A stretch of DNA of 44,794 nt. It comes from an uncultured Phycisphaera sp. GTDB taxonomy: Bacteria; Planctomycetota; Phycisphaerae; Phycisphaerales; SM1A02. The DNA lies in the NCBI GenBank assembly GCA_937919685.1, contig CALFOM010000135.1, positions 1 through 44,794 on the forward strand. The letters are read 5' to 3'. The notes under the pieces are model-generated. The model made no database searches. It worked only from the letters and a program-made list of their open reading frames with translations, and had not been told where the DNA came from. Below are positions 28,829 through 38,004 of the stretch, piece after piece; the first letter of the stretch is position 1; every line of letters begins with the position of its first letter. A program made the position numbers and the translations under genes.

Positions 28829-30313
28829 TCAGATGTCGGCGGATCGGCCGACCAATTCGATCAGTCGGCCCCGGAGGAGTTTTCCGGTCAGGGTGCGCGG
28901 CAACGAATCCACGAAGTCGATGACCCTCGGTCGCTGATGTGGCGCGAGGTCACGGGCCGCGAGGGCTCCGAGTTCACGGCGAATCAAAGACTCTCGTTCC
29001 GGATCGCCCGAGCAATCCACCACCACGACCGCACGAACCCTGGTCACCGTCGCGGTCAGCGGTAGCGGGATGACCGCCACTTCTCGGATCGCCGGATGCG
29101 CCGCGAGTACCTCTTCGACCTCGGTGGGATTCACCTTCAAACCGCCGACATCGAACTGTATCTTGGCCCTTCCGGTGATCTCGACCCGCCCCTCCGCATG
29201 CACCCGTCCGAGATCGCCGGTACGGAAGTGCCCTTCGAGACGTCGCCCGGGATCGACCTCAGCATCTCGAGCCGCCAGATAGCCTGCGAACATCGCATCG
29301 CTTCGCACCACGAGTTCGCCCGAACCCTCGGCGGTCACCACGGGCACCTCTCCACCATCCTCATCGACTACGGCCGCCACTCGAATCGAGACACCGGCGA
29401 CCGCCGCATCCAAGCCGCCGATTCCGTAGGTGATCGTCCCGAGCTCCGTGGCCCCATAGAGATTGCCGGTGGGACAACCCCACGCTTCGGCGAACGCCTC
29501 TCGAACCACTTCTGGAAGCGAGCTTCCTGCGGAATAGGCCAGTCGAAGCCTCGAATCCAGCCGCCCTTCTCGCGCTGCGGCTTCGAGCGTCACTGGAACA
29601 CCGGGAAACACGGTCACGCCATTGGCCAGCGCCTCGACGCCTCCTGCCAGATCAAATCCCGGGCGAAAGCGGACTGAAGCCCCAGCCCGCATCGGCGCCA
29701 GCACGCCGTGCTCGATGCCGTACGCGTGCTGCATCGGAAGCGTCGCGAGCACCTCGTCGTCATCGACCAGTTCGATGACCCGCAACAAGGTCTCCGAAAC
29801 TCGGTCCAGCGCGGCTCCCGTCCGCAAGGCCACCGCCGGCCGACCGGTCGTTCCCGAACTCCGCAAGAGCAGGGAACCGCTTGAGCCTCGGGCAAGCACC
29901 CCGGCGTCGTTTCCACGCGGGATACCAATGCCGTCCATCACCTGAAGATGAACCGTCGCCGGCGACTCCGCCCATCCCACCGACGCATCCGTCTCGATGA
30001 CCGCGTCGACTCGATGAGCATCATGAAGCGTCGCACGATCCCGCGCGGTGGTCTCGATGCCGATGGGAAGCATCCGCCTTCCCGAACCGAGAATCGCGAG
30101 CAACCCCGCCCAGTAGCCCGCACCACTCGGCCCATGGAGCATCACCACGCCATCTTCGGGGACGGTGGCGTCGAGCCGCCGGGCGGCCTGGGCCGCCGCC
30201 GCGAGAATCTCGCCACGGCTGGTCTTCCGTCCCGACGTGAGATCGTGAACCGCCACCCGATCGGGATCGCGATCCACCGATGCGATGAAATCTCGGATCA
30301 GCTCGGCTGCCAC
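28829..30313 (-). CDS. AMP-dependent synthetase/ligase (aryl/acyl-activating enzyme)
   Basis: LLLRSSGTTGRPAVAL; LYGATELGTITYG; GHFRTGDLGRVHAEGRVEITGRAKIQFDVGGLKVNPTEVEEVL; LPRTLTGKLLRG. Likely GTG start near 30313, overlapping the upstream stop at 30298. Confidence 0.9.
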   Translation of the reverse strand: MAAELIRDFIASVDRDPDRVAVHDLTSGRKTSRGEILAAAAQAARRLDATVPEDGVVMLHGPSGAGYWAGLLAILGSGRRMLPIGIETTARDRATLHDAHRVDAVIETDASVGWAESPATVHLQVMDGIGIPRGNDAGVLARGSSGSLLLRSSGTTGRPAVALRTGAALDRVSETLLRVIELVDDDEVLATLPMQHAYGIEHGVLAPMRAGASVRFRPGFDLAGGVEALANGVTVFPGVPVTLEAAAREGRLDSRLRLAYSAGSSLPEVVREAFAEAWGCPTGNLYGATELGTITYGIGGLDAAVAGVSIRVAAVVDEDGGEVPVVTAEGSGELVVRSDAMFAGYLAARDAEVDPGRRLEGHFRTGDLGRVHAEGRVEITGRAKIQFDVGGLKVNPTEVEEVLAAHPAIREVAVIPLPLTATVTRVRAVVVVDCSGDPERESLIRRELGALAARDLAPHQRPRVIDFVDSLPRTLTGKLLRGRLIELVGRSADI

Positions 30314-31686
30314 GAAGGCCGCCCGCGATGCCGTCTCTTGATGCCGCGAACCACGCCGGATTGCGGCGAAGGCAGCGTGATACCACCGGACTGCAGCAGG
30401 GAGTGTGGACGGATCCACTCCACGACCTTCCGGTGCCGGTTCGCCTCCTTGAGCCACCGCATGAGTTCCCATCGCCAGCGGACTCGAAACGGGACGCCTT
30501 CGAAGATCTCCCCGGCGAGCATGTTGACCACCGCCGCATCGATTTCGAGCCGGCCTTGGCCGCTCACCAGAAGCTCCCGAAACGAATGATCGTAGAAGTT
30601 TGAGATGAGCGATAGAAAGCTCGAACGCAGTCGCTTGACGCGCTTTCCGTACGCCTTCGATGCGGCGGACGCCGCCATCCGGCCCGCATCTACGTCGATG
30701 ATCCGTTGCGCCGATTGCATGCCCCCGTCGATTCCCAGACTCACGCCGGTTGACCAAACGGGGTCAATAAAGGCCGCGGCATCTCCGACCAAGAACCAAC
30801 CGTCACCGGCGTAGGGCTCGCAGGTGTAGGAGAAGTCACCCGTGACTTGATTCGTCTTGGGTCCGACCGCATCGCGGAGCCGATGCTTGACCAACGGGCA
30901 GTTCTCGATGCACCATTCCAGTCTTTGGTTCGCAGGCACCGGAATAAGTCTCGCCAGCTTGTCATCAAGGACCACACCCACACTGGTCGTCTTCTCGTCA
31001 ATGGGAATCATCCAGAACCAACCTTCGCGGCACATCGCAAGCGTGGCGAAGCCTTGCCGATCACCGCTCGGTCGATCGACGCCTTCGAAGTGCTCGAAGT
31101 ACGAAACGTTTTGATATCCCTCAAGGAGCTTTCGGGTACCAAAATGCCGACCCAAGACACAAGCCTGACCGCTGGCATCGATCAGCCAGTTGGCCTGAAT
31201 CGGCCCGGATTCGAGCTGCAAGCGGACGTCACCCCGAGCTAGATGATCTATGGAAACCACGGATTCGCCGAATCGATAGGTGGCACCTGCCTCCATCGCA
31301 ACGTCTGCGAGCATCTGATCAAAGAGCGATCGCCGGACGTTGAAGGTCTCCTTGATGGTGTCGCCAAGCATCCGGTCAAACGGAATCGCCGCGGGGTCGC
31401 GACGGCCGTCCCCAAATGAGATTTCCAAACCCAACTTGACCACATGGGGAAGTTCGCGGACTCGATCCATGAGCCCGAGTCTCTCCATCACTCGATTGGT
31501 GTGGGGGAGCATCGATTCGCCGATTCGGAATCGCGGAAAGGTCTCCTTGTCGATCACCAGGACTTTCTTGCCCGCACGAGCCAGTTCGAGCGCCGCAATG
31601 CTCCCGGACGGCCCTGCGCCGATGACCACGACGTCCCAGACGTCCAAGGACTCTCCCGATGCAATCGCTTCAGAGTGGGCAATCAT
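30298..31686 (-). CDS. FAD-dependent oxidoreductase of the tryptophan-halogenase-like family
   Basis: VVVIGAGPSGSIAALELARAGKKVLVIDKETFPRFRIGESMLPHTN; CREGWFWMIPIDEKTTSVGVV (WxWxIP motif); GDGWFLVGDAAAFIDPVWSTGVSLG. Confidence 0.88.
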   Translation of the reverse strand: MIAHSEAIASGESLDVWDVVVIGAGPSGSIAALELARAGKKVLVIDKETFPRFRIGESMLPHTNRVMERLGLMDRVRELPHVVKLGLEISFGDGRRDPAAIPFDRMLGDTIKETFNVRRSLFDQMLADVAMEAGATYRFGESVVSIDHLARGDVRLQLESGPIQANWLIDASGQACVLGRHFGTRKLLEGYQNVSYFEHFEGVDRPSGDRQGFATLAMCREGWFWMIPIDEKTTSVGVVLDDKLARLIPVPANQRLEWCIENCPLVKHRLRDAVGPKTNQVTGDFSYTCEPYAGDGWFLVGDAAAFIDPVWSTGVSLGIDGGMQSAQRIIDVDAGRMAASAASKAYGKRVKRLRSSFLSLISNFYDHSFRELLVSGQGRLEIDAAVVNMLAGEIFEGVPFRVRWRWELMRWLKEANRHRKVVEWIRPHSLLQSGGITLPSPQSGVVRGIKRRHRGRPSWQPS

Positions 31687-32669
31687 GCGTCGCGCTCCGC
31701 GGCGAGCCCGGCACCTTCGATCTCGACCAGCAGTTCCGGCCGGCAGAGTTTCTGAACTCTGAATTCGATCTCGACCTGATGACCCGGCCACCGACGTTCG
31801 ACCGCCGCCAGAACTTTTCCACGCTGCGTGGCATCCAGAAGGTAGACCAGCCAATGATCAAGATGGACCGGGGTGAATCCCGCCCGGCATGCATCGACCA
31901 CCATCGCCAGATTGTCGAGCGTCTCCTCGAGTTGGCGATCGAAGTCCTCGACATGCGCCGAGTCTTCTCCGACCACGCTCGCGGTGCCACTCACCAGGAT
32001 GTACTCACCGGCGTCCGACTGAATCGTCGCGGCACGAACGAACGCGGGCGGAAGGTCCCCGAACTTCTCGGAGTAGTCGACGGGAAGCACCTGCCGAGGA
32101 TTGTCGACCGGGCGAGGCAAGCCATCGCCGTGGAGAAGATGGAGAACCAGATCGTCGCCGGCGTGACCGACGCCTGAAGCCACCGGAAACCATTCGGGGC
32201 GTTCATACACCTCCTGAAACGACTGAAATCGCCCGGCATTGAACGCCATGTACCGGTTTCGGGGAACGGCGGCCTCCAGATCATCTTCCACGGCATCATT
32301 GATGCGAGGCACGTAGTTCCAGATGCGAAGAAGGTGACCGTGCGGAATGCCAAGCAGCAGCCGGCGGTACGCCTGATGAGTCGCCCGCTCGAAATCCTGT
32401 CCCTGCATCAAGCATGCCGCGGGTACCACGACCGTCCGAATCGTCCAGTCTCCGGACTTTCGTTCGAAAGCGCGGATCCCGGACTCGCATTCGAGGGCCA
32501 GATCAACCGCATCATCTCCGATGAACACGCTCGTCCAGGCCGGCAGATCTGCGGCCGATCCATCGGCGGCCCAGTGCTTCGACAGATCGAAATCTCCCTC
32601 CAAGACACGTTCGCCAGTGGAGGAAAGCTTTTTTCCCTGCTGCATGTTTTCGCGGACACTCAAACTCAT
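31683..32669 (-). CDS. Chorismatase family protein (FkbO/Hyg5/XanB2-like; predicted to form a hydroxybenzoate)
   Basis: HLLRIWNYVPRINDA...RYMAFNAGRFQSF; PVASGVGHAGDDLVLHLL; FVRAATIQSDAGEYILVSGTASVVGEDSAHV; LDNLAMVV; C-terminal LLVEIEG. Matches the remembered FkbO pattern (WNYV..IN, SATA..G..T, LDNM, LLVEIEG). Confidence 0.88.
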   Translation of the reverse strand: MSLSVRENMQQGKKLSSTGERVLEGDFDLSKHWAADGSAADLPAWTSVFIGDDAVDLALECESGIRAFERKSGDWTIRTVVVPAACLMQGQDFERATHQAYRRLLLGIPHGHLLRIWNYVPRINDAVEDDLEAAVPRNRYMAFNAGRFQSFQEVYERPEWFPVASGVGHAGDDLVLHLLHGDGLPRPVDNPRQVLPVDYSEKFGDLPPAFVRAATIQSDAGEYILVSGTASVVGEDSAHVEDFDRQLEETLDNLAMVVDACRAGFTPVHLDHWLVYLLDATQRGKVLAAVERRWPGHQVEIEFRVQKLCRPELLVEIEGAGLAAERDA

Positions 32670-32683
32670 GGTTCAGATGATAC

Positions 32684-34918
32684 TCACCGGATCTCAAGAG
32701 AACCCGCACCACCGGCCGAATCCGGCCATGCGATCACGGATGCCTCGCCCGCCCGGATCGCATCGGCGGCGGCGAGCATTGGCCCGACCGAACCACGCTC
32801 CACTCCTGCGGCGGATGGGCAAGGCCTCGCTCCCGCTCTCGAAAATCGTCGTCTCCGCATCGCCAGATCGAACACCCGACCAGCAAGACTCTCGGCGGGC
32901 GGTCCCACCACCGGCTGTTTCGGAACTCCCGGAATTGCTCTAGCCAGTGCCTCGACGCTTGCCAGAGTTCCTCCCGACGCCGGCCAGATCACCGCGGAAC
33001 CGGCGAAGACGCCTCGAGCCGAACCGCCTCGATCGCGAAGCGAAGACGCCCGCTCGAGCACGAATGCCACCGCTCCCTCCGCACTCGGATGCTCGCAACC
33101 ATGTCCGAGGTCATGGAGGATCTTCCGAATCATCGGATGCGTCTCTTCTGCCGCCACCACCACGGCCCGTTCTGACTGCCCGGTCTGAAGGTGCCGCCGT
33201 GCGAGATGCATGGCCTCGATACCCGCGATCACGGTCCCACCGACGGAAATCGTGAGCCCTTCGAGGCCGAGCCCCAGGCTCAACTGCGCGCTCCCGATGT
33301 TCGGCACGCTCTCCGCGAAGTAAAGGGGGTTCCCAGCGCCCAAACCGTCGCGAATCAACTCCTGATAGAAGTCGAGCGTGTACTCCGGCGCCCCGAATCT
33401 CGTCCCGACGAATCCCGCACAGTCCCTGATCTCCTGGTCATCAAGTCCGGCGTCTCGCACCGCGAGGATCCCGGCCGCTCTAACCAAACGCGAAAAACGG
33501 GCGAGGCGACGCACCGCCCGTGGGTCATCGAGGCCTTCCAACGCGTCGTCGTCGAGACCGATTTCACCAGGTCGAATCGGCACTGCGTCGGCTGGGGGGA
33601 CAAGTACTCCGCAGCCGGAGATCAGAACCACTTCTCTTTCCGTCGACGAGATTCTGGCCTCGCGACCAGGGAAATGCGGGGTGATTGGATGCGGTGATTC
33701 CGCGGCCTCCACCAAAATTGCAGCGTCGGCACCGCCGAATCCCAGCGAAACAACCGCGGCTCGCTCCACGATCCCGATTCGAAAACCGTCATCCAGAAGA
33801 TCCAGATTCGGGAAGGAAGCACGGTCGGTTTCCGCATTCGCCGCGGCGGGTATCTGCGACTGCTCCATCGCCGCAACGATCACCGCGAGCTCCACCGCTC
33901 CGGCGGCACCCAGGGTGTGTCCGATGCGACTCTTCAGCGCGGTCACCGGAATGTTCGAGAGATCGTCGCCGAACGCGACCGACAACGCGGCATACTCGGC
34001 GGCATCGTTTGCCGGCGTTGATGTCGCGTGAGCCGCGATGAGATCGGGAAGCGACCGCGAGGGCTCCAGCGCGCGAGTCGCCTCGCGAATCGCTCGAGCG
34101 GCACCTCGCCCATCGGGGGCGGGCTGGGTCAGATGATGCGCATCGCTTGCTCCACCCCAACCAAGGATGCGGGCGACGGGTCGTGCTCCACGAGCCTTCG
34201 CATCAGCCGCTCGTTCGACGATGAACACGCCATAGCCCTCACCTAATCGCATGCCGGTTCGATCCGCGGTGAACGGACGAAGGGGACCCTCGCTCACCAG
34301 CCGAAGACAGGTAAAACCGGCGAACGCAAACTCACTGATCGGGTCGTACGACACCGCCAGCAGGAGATCCGCCTCATCGGCCAGGATCGCCGTCGCCGCA
34401 ATCGCCAGCGTGCTGACCCCGGAGGCGCAGGCCGCAGAGATTGTCGAACCGCCAAGTGGGAGACCCGTCTCGGATAACACGGAGCGGGTAAGGGTCGCGG
34501 TGGTGGCCTTCGACAGCTCCTCGAGCCGCCCGGTGCGGAGACCCTCTCCAAGATGCCTCATCCCTCCGAGGGTCGTCCCGAAGACCGTCTCGAACCGCCT
34601 TCCTTCGGATTGCATCCGTTCAATCGTCGGGCGATCAAGATTGGCCTCTGCCAGCGCCTGACGGATGGAGCGGCTCAAGAGCCTCTCGGCCCGATCCGGG
34701 ACGGCCCCAACCTCAGGCTGGATTTCGGCGACCTGTGCTGCCCTGATCTTCGCGGCGGGCGTTCCCGGCGACTCCGCCAGGAAGACGCCCTCGATCGCTG
34801 GCGCATCATCGATGGCGGTCCGACCTTCGAGCATGGACGCGAGAATTTCGGATCGATGCTCGCCGAGTGAACAACTTGCCGCCGCGGCCGTGAGCACCAG
34901 GCCATCCTCCGACCTCAC
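32684..34918 (-). CDS. Fused beta-ketoacyl synthase plus degenerate chain-length-factor-like ketosynthase
   Basis: First domain: GSTISAACASGVSTLA (Cys), AHATSTPANDAAE (His), KSRIGHTLGAAG (His). Second domain: NIGSAQLSLGLGLEGLTISVGGTVIAGIEAMHLARRHL with Gly at the Cys position and no recognisable HGTGT or GH. Confidence 0.88.
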   Translation of the reverse strand: MRSEDGLVLTAAAASCSLGEHRSEILASMLEGRTAIDDAPAIEGVFLAESPGTPAAKIRAAQVAEIQPEVGAVPDRAERLLSRSIRQALAEANLDRPTIERMQSEGRRFETVFGTTLGGMRHLGEGLRTGRLEELSKATTATLTRSVLSETGLPLGGSTISAACASGVSTLAIAATAILADEADLLLAVSYDPISEFAFAGFTCLRLVSEGPLRPFTADRTGMRLGEGYGVFIVERAADAKARGARPVARILGWGGASDAHHLTQPAPDGRGAARAIREATRALEPSRSLPDLIAAHATSTPANDAAEYAALSVAFGDDLSNIPVTALKSRIGHTLGAAGAVELAVIVAAMEQSQIPAAANAETDRASFPNLDLLDDGFRIGIVERAAVVSLGFGGADAAILVEAAESPHPITPHFPGREARISSTEREVVLISGCGVLVPPADAVPIRPGEIGLDDDALEGLDDPRAVRRLARFSRLVRAAGILAVRDAGLDDQEIRDCAGFVGTRFGAPEYTLDFYQELIRDGLGAGNPLYFAESVPNIGSAQLSLGLGLEGLTISVGGTVIAGIEAMHLARRHLQTGQSERAVVVAAEETHPMIRKILHDLGHGCEHPSAEGAVAFVLERASSLRDRGGSARGVFAGSAVIWPASGGTLASVEALARAIPGVPKQPVVGPPAESLAGRVFDLAMRRRRFSRAGARPCPSAAGVERGSVGPMLAAADAIRAGEASVIAWPDSAGGAGSLEIR

Positions 34919-35367
34919 GATGCCTCATCCTCGCCGCCGGACCGCAGGCTCACCCCCACCGAGCCGCTCGCGACCCGGACCCCGTCGACCAATGCGTCGA
35001 AATCGAACCGATGGATCGAATCGAACTGCCCCATAGACGTCACTTCAAGCATGATGGTCGCCGGCGGTTTGACGGGACGTCGGAACCTCGCGTCACTCAG
35101 TACGAGCATGCCGTCTCCGTTGCCCCCCACTCGGCGGTGTGCGACCACGCCCGCGAGTTGCGCCGCCGCCTCGGTGATCAGGACCCCGGGAACCAGCGGG
35201 CGGCCCGGAAAATGCCCCCGAAGAAAGTCCTCGTCGCCACGCACGACCCACGCACCGCGGGCCGCGTCGTCGCTCAGCGCGTCGATTCGATCAAGGAATC
35301 GGAACGGTGGTTCGTGCGGCAGATTCCGTAATGCCGACGCGAACGGATCGTTGACCGCCTCGGTCAC
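34915..35367 (-). CDS. FabZ/FabA-like 3-hydroxyacyl-ACP dehydratase
   Basis: LPHEPPFRFLDRI; FLRGHFPGRPLVPGVLITEAAAQLAG (His and Glu of the FabZ hot-dog active site present). Confidence 0.92.
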   Translation of the reverse strand: MTEAVNDPFASALRNLPHEPPFRFLDRIDALSDDAARGAWVVRGDEDFLRGHFPGRPLVPGVLITEAAAQLAGVVAHRRVGGNGDGMLVLSDARFRRPVKPPATIMLEVTSMGQFDSIHRFDFDALVDGVRVASGSVGVSLRSGGEDEAS

Positions 35368-35627
35368 GCGTCGGTCCGGATCGATTCGACGAACCGAACG
35401 AAGTCACCGATGGTGCTCATGGTGTCTTTGCCGAGCTTCTCGTTAGGGATCTTGATTCCTAGCCTTTTCTCAGTACCCGTGACCACCATGAGAAGATCCA
35501 GCGAGTCGAGACCCAGTTCGTCACCGACCAACGGCGTATCCGGACCGAGTTGGATCATCCCAAGCTTCAAATCCGTCCGGAGAACTTCACAGACAACTTC
35601 CTGGAGATCCGCGGTGTCATTGCTCAT
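35364..35627 (-). CDS. Acyl carrier protein
   Basis: MSNDTADLQEVVCEVLRTDLKLGMIQLGPDTPLVGDELGLDSLDLLMVVTGTEKRLGIKIPNEKLGKDTMSTIGDFVRFV; DSLDLL phosphopantetheine site. ORF opens at 35681; start set at 35627. Confidence 0.93.
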   Translation of the reverse strand: MSNDTADLQEVVCEVLRTDLKLGMIQLGPDTPLVGDELGLDSLDLLMVVTGTEKRLGIKIPNEKLGKDTMSTIGDFVRFVESIRTDA

Positions 35628-35684
35628 TTCTGCCTCCATGACGGCGTGCGTGCCGCCTTCTTGATCTGCTCGACCGAGCATGGT

Positions 35685-35713
35685 ATTTGATCGGACTCAT
35701 CAATCGCCGTCAA
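35685..35713 (-). promoter_or_regulatory. Candidate sigma70-like promoter for the ACP-dehydratase-KS/CLF segment
   Basis: Minus strand TTGACG-N17-TCAAAT about 60 nt upstream of the ACP start, in one of the few intergenic gaps of the cluster. Confidence 0.3.
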
Positions 35714-35791
35714 CGAAACCCGATTCACGCCTTCTCCCGATTCCAGCCGAGCCCTTCGACTCGAAGGTGGAATCAGCGATTCGAATATCGC

Positions 35792-37066
35792 TCAATGCCA
35801 GCGTGATATCGCCACTCGAGCGCCGACCAGACAGACCACGGTGGTCCCGAAGATCAGGGCGAGCGCCGGACTGATCCGGCCAAGCATCGCGCCCAGAGTG
35901 TCGTCCGACGAGGTGTACCAGAGTACCTGTTGCATGGCCTTGATGGCACGGGCGTTGAAGGCCCAATCTCCGATCGCCTGCAGTCCCGGTGGCATCAGGA
36001 AGATTGGAATCATGCTCCCGCCGACGGCGCTCAGAATCAGCACCGTGATGGTCCCGATGGTGGTCTGCTGCCTTCGAGTCTTCGCGATGCCGGTGATGAG
36101 CAGCCCGAGGCCGGCGGCTGCGGCGGCGACCATCGGCACGAGGATCAAGAGCGCGATCACCTGACGGAAGGAGAAGAACCGGACGCCGAAGACGATCGCC
36201 GCCCAGGCCAGCATCACCGCGATCTGAACCGATCCGACCATGATGGCGAACACAAAGCGATTGAGGAGAACCGCCCAGGGACCGATTCCCGAGGCTCGCA
36301 TGCGATCAAGCACCCCACGTTCCTGATCTTCGAGCAACCATCCCGTGGTCGACAAGGCGCTGAAGAGCATGAACATCACGCCAATCGCCGCGGTGTAATA
36401 GGTGACGAGGCTCGGCCCCCCCTGTCCGACGGTGACCGGGCTCCCCTCGATCGGCACCTGAGTCGAATCGGCGAGGCGGGCGATCATTGGGGACACCTTT
36501 GAATCCGAACCAGACTGGAACGATTGAAGGGAATCCGCGAGCTTCCGCTGCGGGGCCGTGAGTTGGCCGGTGATCATCTCCAGCACACGGATCTCGCGGC
36601 CCAGCATCTGAGGGGCCAGGCCCTTCCAGGTCGCGGCTGCCAGCACGCCTTTCGCGAAATCCGGGGCGATCGGGTTCGCGGGATCGAATCGCACCAGCAG
36701 CGGCGGAATCTCCGCCGTCGGATCGGCCAGCGCCGCCCCGAATCCCAACGGAATGATCACCGCCGCAGGAAAAGCGCCGCTGGCGACCTGGCGATCCGCC
36801 GCGGCGACGTCTGCGCCTTCGATCATCTCGAGGTTGACCCGGTTGCTCGATTCTTTCACCGCCGCCTCGAGCGCCTTGGATGCCGGACTTCGGTCGAGAT
36901 CCAGCAGGGCGATGCGAACTTGGTTGTCACCGTTGCGACCGAACCCCTGGAAGACGCTCGCGAAGATCGAGAGGAAAATGATCGGCACCATCGCGTAAAG
37001 AAGTAGGCCGAGCCGATCTCGGTGCAGCGTGATCCACGCGATCCGGAGCAATGCGAGACGCCTCAT
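35792..37066 (-). CDS. ABC-2 type transporter permease
   Basis: N-terminal TM, extracytoplasmic domain, then TTGWLLEDQERGVLDRMRASGIGPWAVLLNRFVFAIMVG with multiple TM segments; ABC2_membrane_3-like. Confidence 0.9.
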   Translation of the reverse strand: MRRLALLRIAWITLHRDRLGLLLYAMVPIIFLSIFASVFQGFGRNGDNQVRIALLDLDRSPASKALEAAVKESSNRVNLEMIEGADVAAADRQVASGAFPAAVIIPLGFGAALADPTAEIPPLLVRFDPANPIAPDFAKGVLAAATWKGLAPQMLGREIRVLEMITGQLTAPQRKLADSLQSFQSGSDSKVSPMIARLADSTQVPIEGSPVTVGQGGPSLVTYYTAAIGVMFMLFSALSTTGWLLEDQERGVLDRMRASGIGPWAVLLNRFVFAIMVGSVQIAVMLAWAAIVFGVRFFSFRQVIALLILVPMVAAAAAGLGLLITGIAKTRRQQTTIGTITVLILSAVGGSMIPIFLMPPGLQAIGDWAFNARAIKAMQQVLWYTSSDDTLGAMLGRISPALALIFGTTVVCLVGARVAISRWH

Positions 37067-38004
37067 GCCGCGCTCCGATCATCACCAGCGCCCGCTATCG
37101 CGGATTCTCCACCCCGCCAGACGGGATGCACGTTGAGCCACTGCTCCGGCGTGGCGCGGATTCTTGCCTCGACAAGTTCCACCCAGCGCCGCATCGCGGG
37201 GTTCGATCCCGGGTCGCGGCGAAGGTCTCCCTCCACCTCGATGGGCGCCTCCATCCGCATGGCGAGCCTTCCATCGGGTAACCACCAGTTGAAGACTGGA
37301 ATCAGCCTGCTCCCCGTGGCCTGAGCCAACTTGAACGGTCCGACCGGAATCTCCATGTGCCGCCCGAACATGGGCATGAAGGTTCCAGTCTGGCCTGGCT
37401 GAACTCGATCGCCGAGCAGCGCAACGACCTCGCCCCGATCCAGCACATCCCGGAGTCTCATCCACGCGGCCAGCCCGTCGTCGACCGCATGGCCAGTGAC
37501 CCCGAGCAGACCTCGGGCGCGAGCCCGGATCGTCTCCAACGTCTTGATTCGATCTCGGCGATAGAGCACGTGCACCGGCGCGTGGCGACTCATGAAAGCC
37601 GCCGCGGGTTCGAATTCGCCCATGTGAATGGAGAGGAGGATCAGGCCACGCCGCTTCCGGTCCTGGAAGTACTCGCGGAAGTCGGTGAGGCCCTCCACCG
37701 TGTCGATGCGCTTCAACAACGTCTCGGGATTCAGTTGCGAGGCGACCACCAGGCCTTCCATATATCGCTGCATGTATTCAAGCACCCCGAGACCATAGGC
37801 CTCAAGGCGACCCTCGTCAGCCTCTCGCCCCAGAATGATCCGGCCGTTCTCCCGAAGCGCCTCCCGCCAGAATGGTGCGCGACGCCAGGTCTGCCGCACC
37901 ATCAGCGGTCTGATTCGATGCATGAAACCTGGAACTCGAGCGTACCCATGGAGCAACGAGGAGACCGCCAGTCGTTCGGCTTTCGAGACGCCTGCGTCGT
38001 TCAT
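37063..38004 (-). CDS. LpxL/HtrB-like lipid acyltransferase
   Basis: RGLILLSIHMGEFEPAAAFMSRHAPVHVLYRR (HxxxxE); GEVVALLGDRVQPGQTGTFMPMFGRHMEIPVGPFKLAQATGSRLIPVF; ATPEQWLNVHPVW. Start 38004 gives an ATGA overlap with the upstream gene. Confidence 0.9.
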   Translation of the reverse strand: MNDAGVSKAERLAVSSLLHGYARVPGFMHRIRPLMVRQTWRRAPFWREALRENGRIILGREADEGRLEAYGLGVLEYMQRYMEGLVVASQLNPETLLKRIDTVEGLTDFREYFQDRKRRGLILLSIHMGEFEPAAAFMSRHAPVHVLYRRDRIKTLETIRARARGLLGVTGHAVDDGLAAWMRLRDVLDRGEVVALLGDRVQPGQTGTFMPMFGRHMEIPVGPFKLAQATGSRLIPVFNWWLPDGRLAMRMEAPIEVEGDLRRDPGSNPAMRRWVELVEARIRATPEQWLNVHPVWRGGESAIAGAGDDRSAA

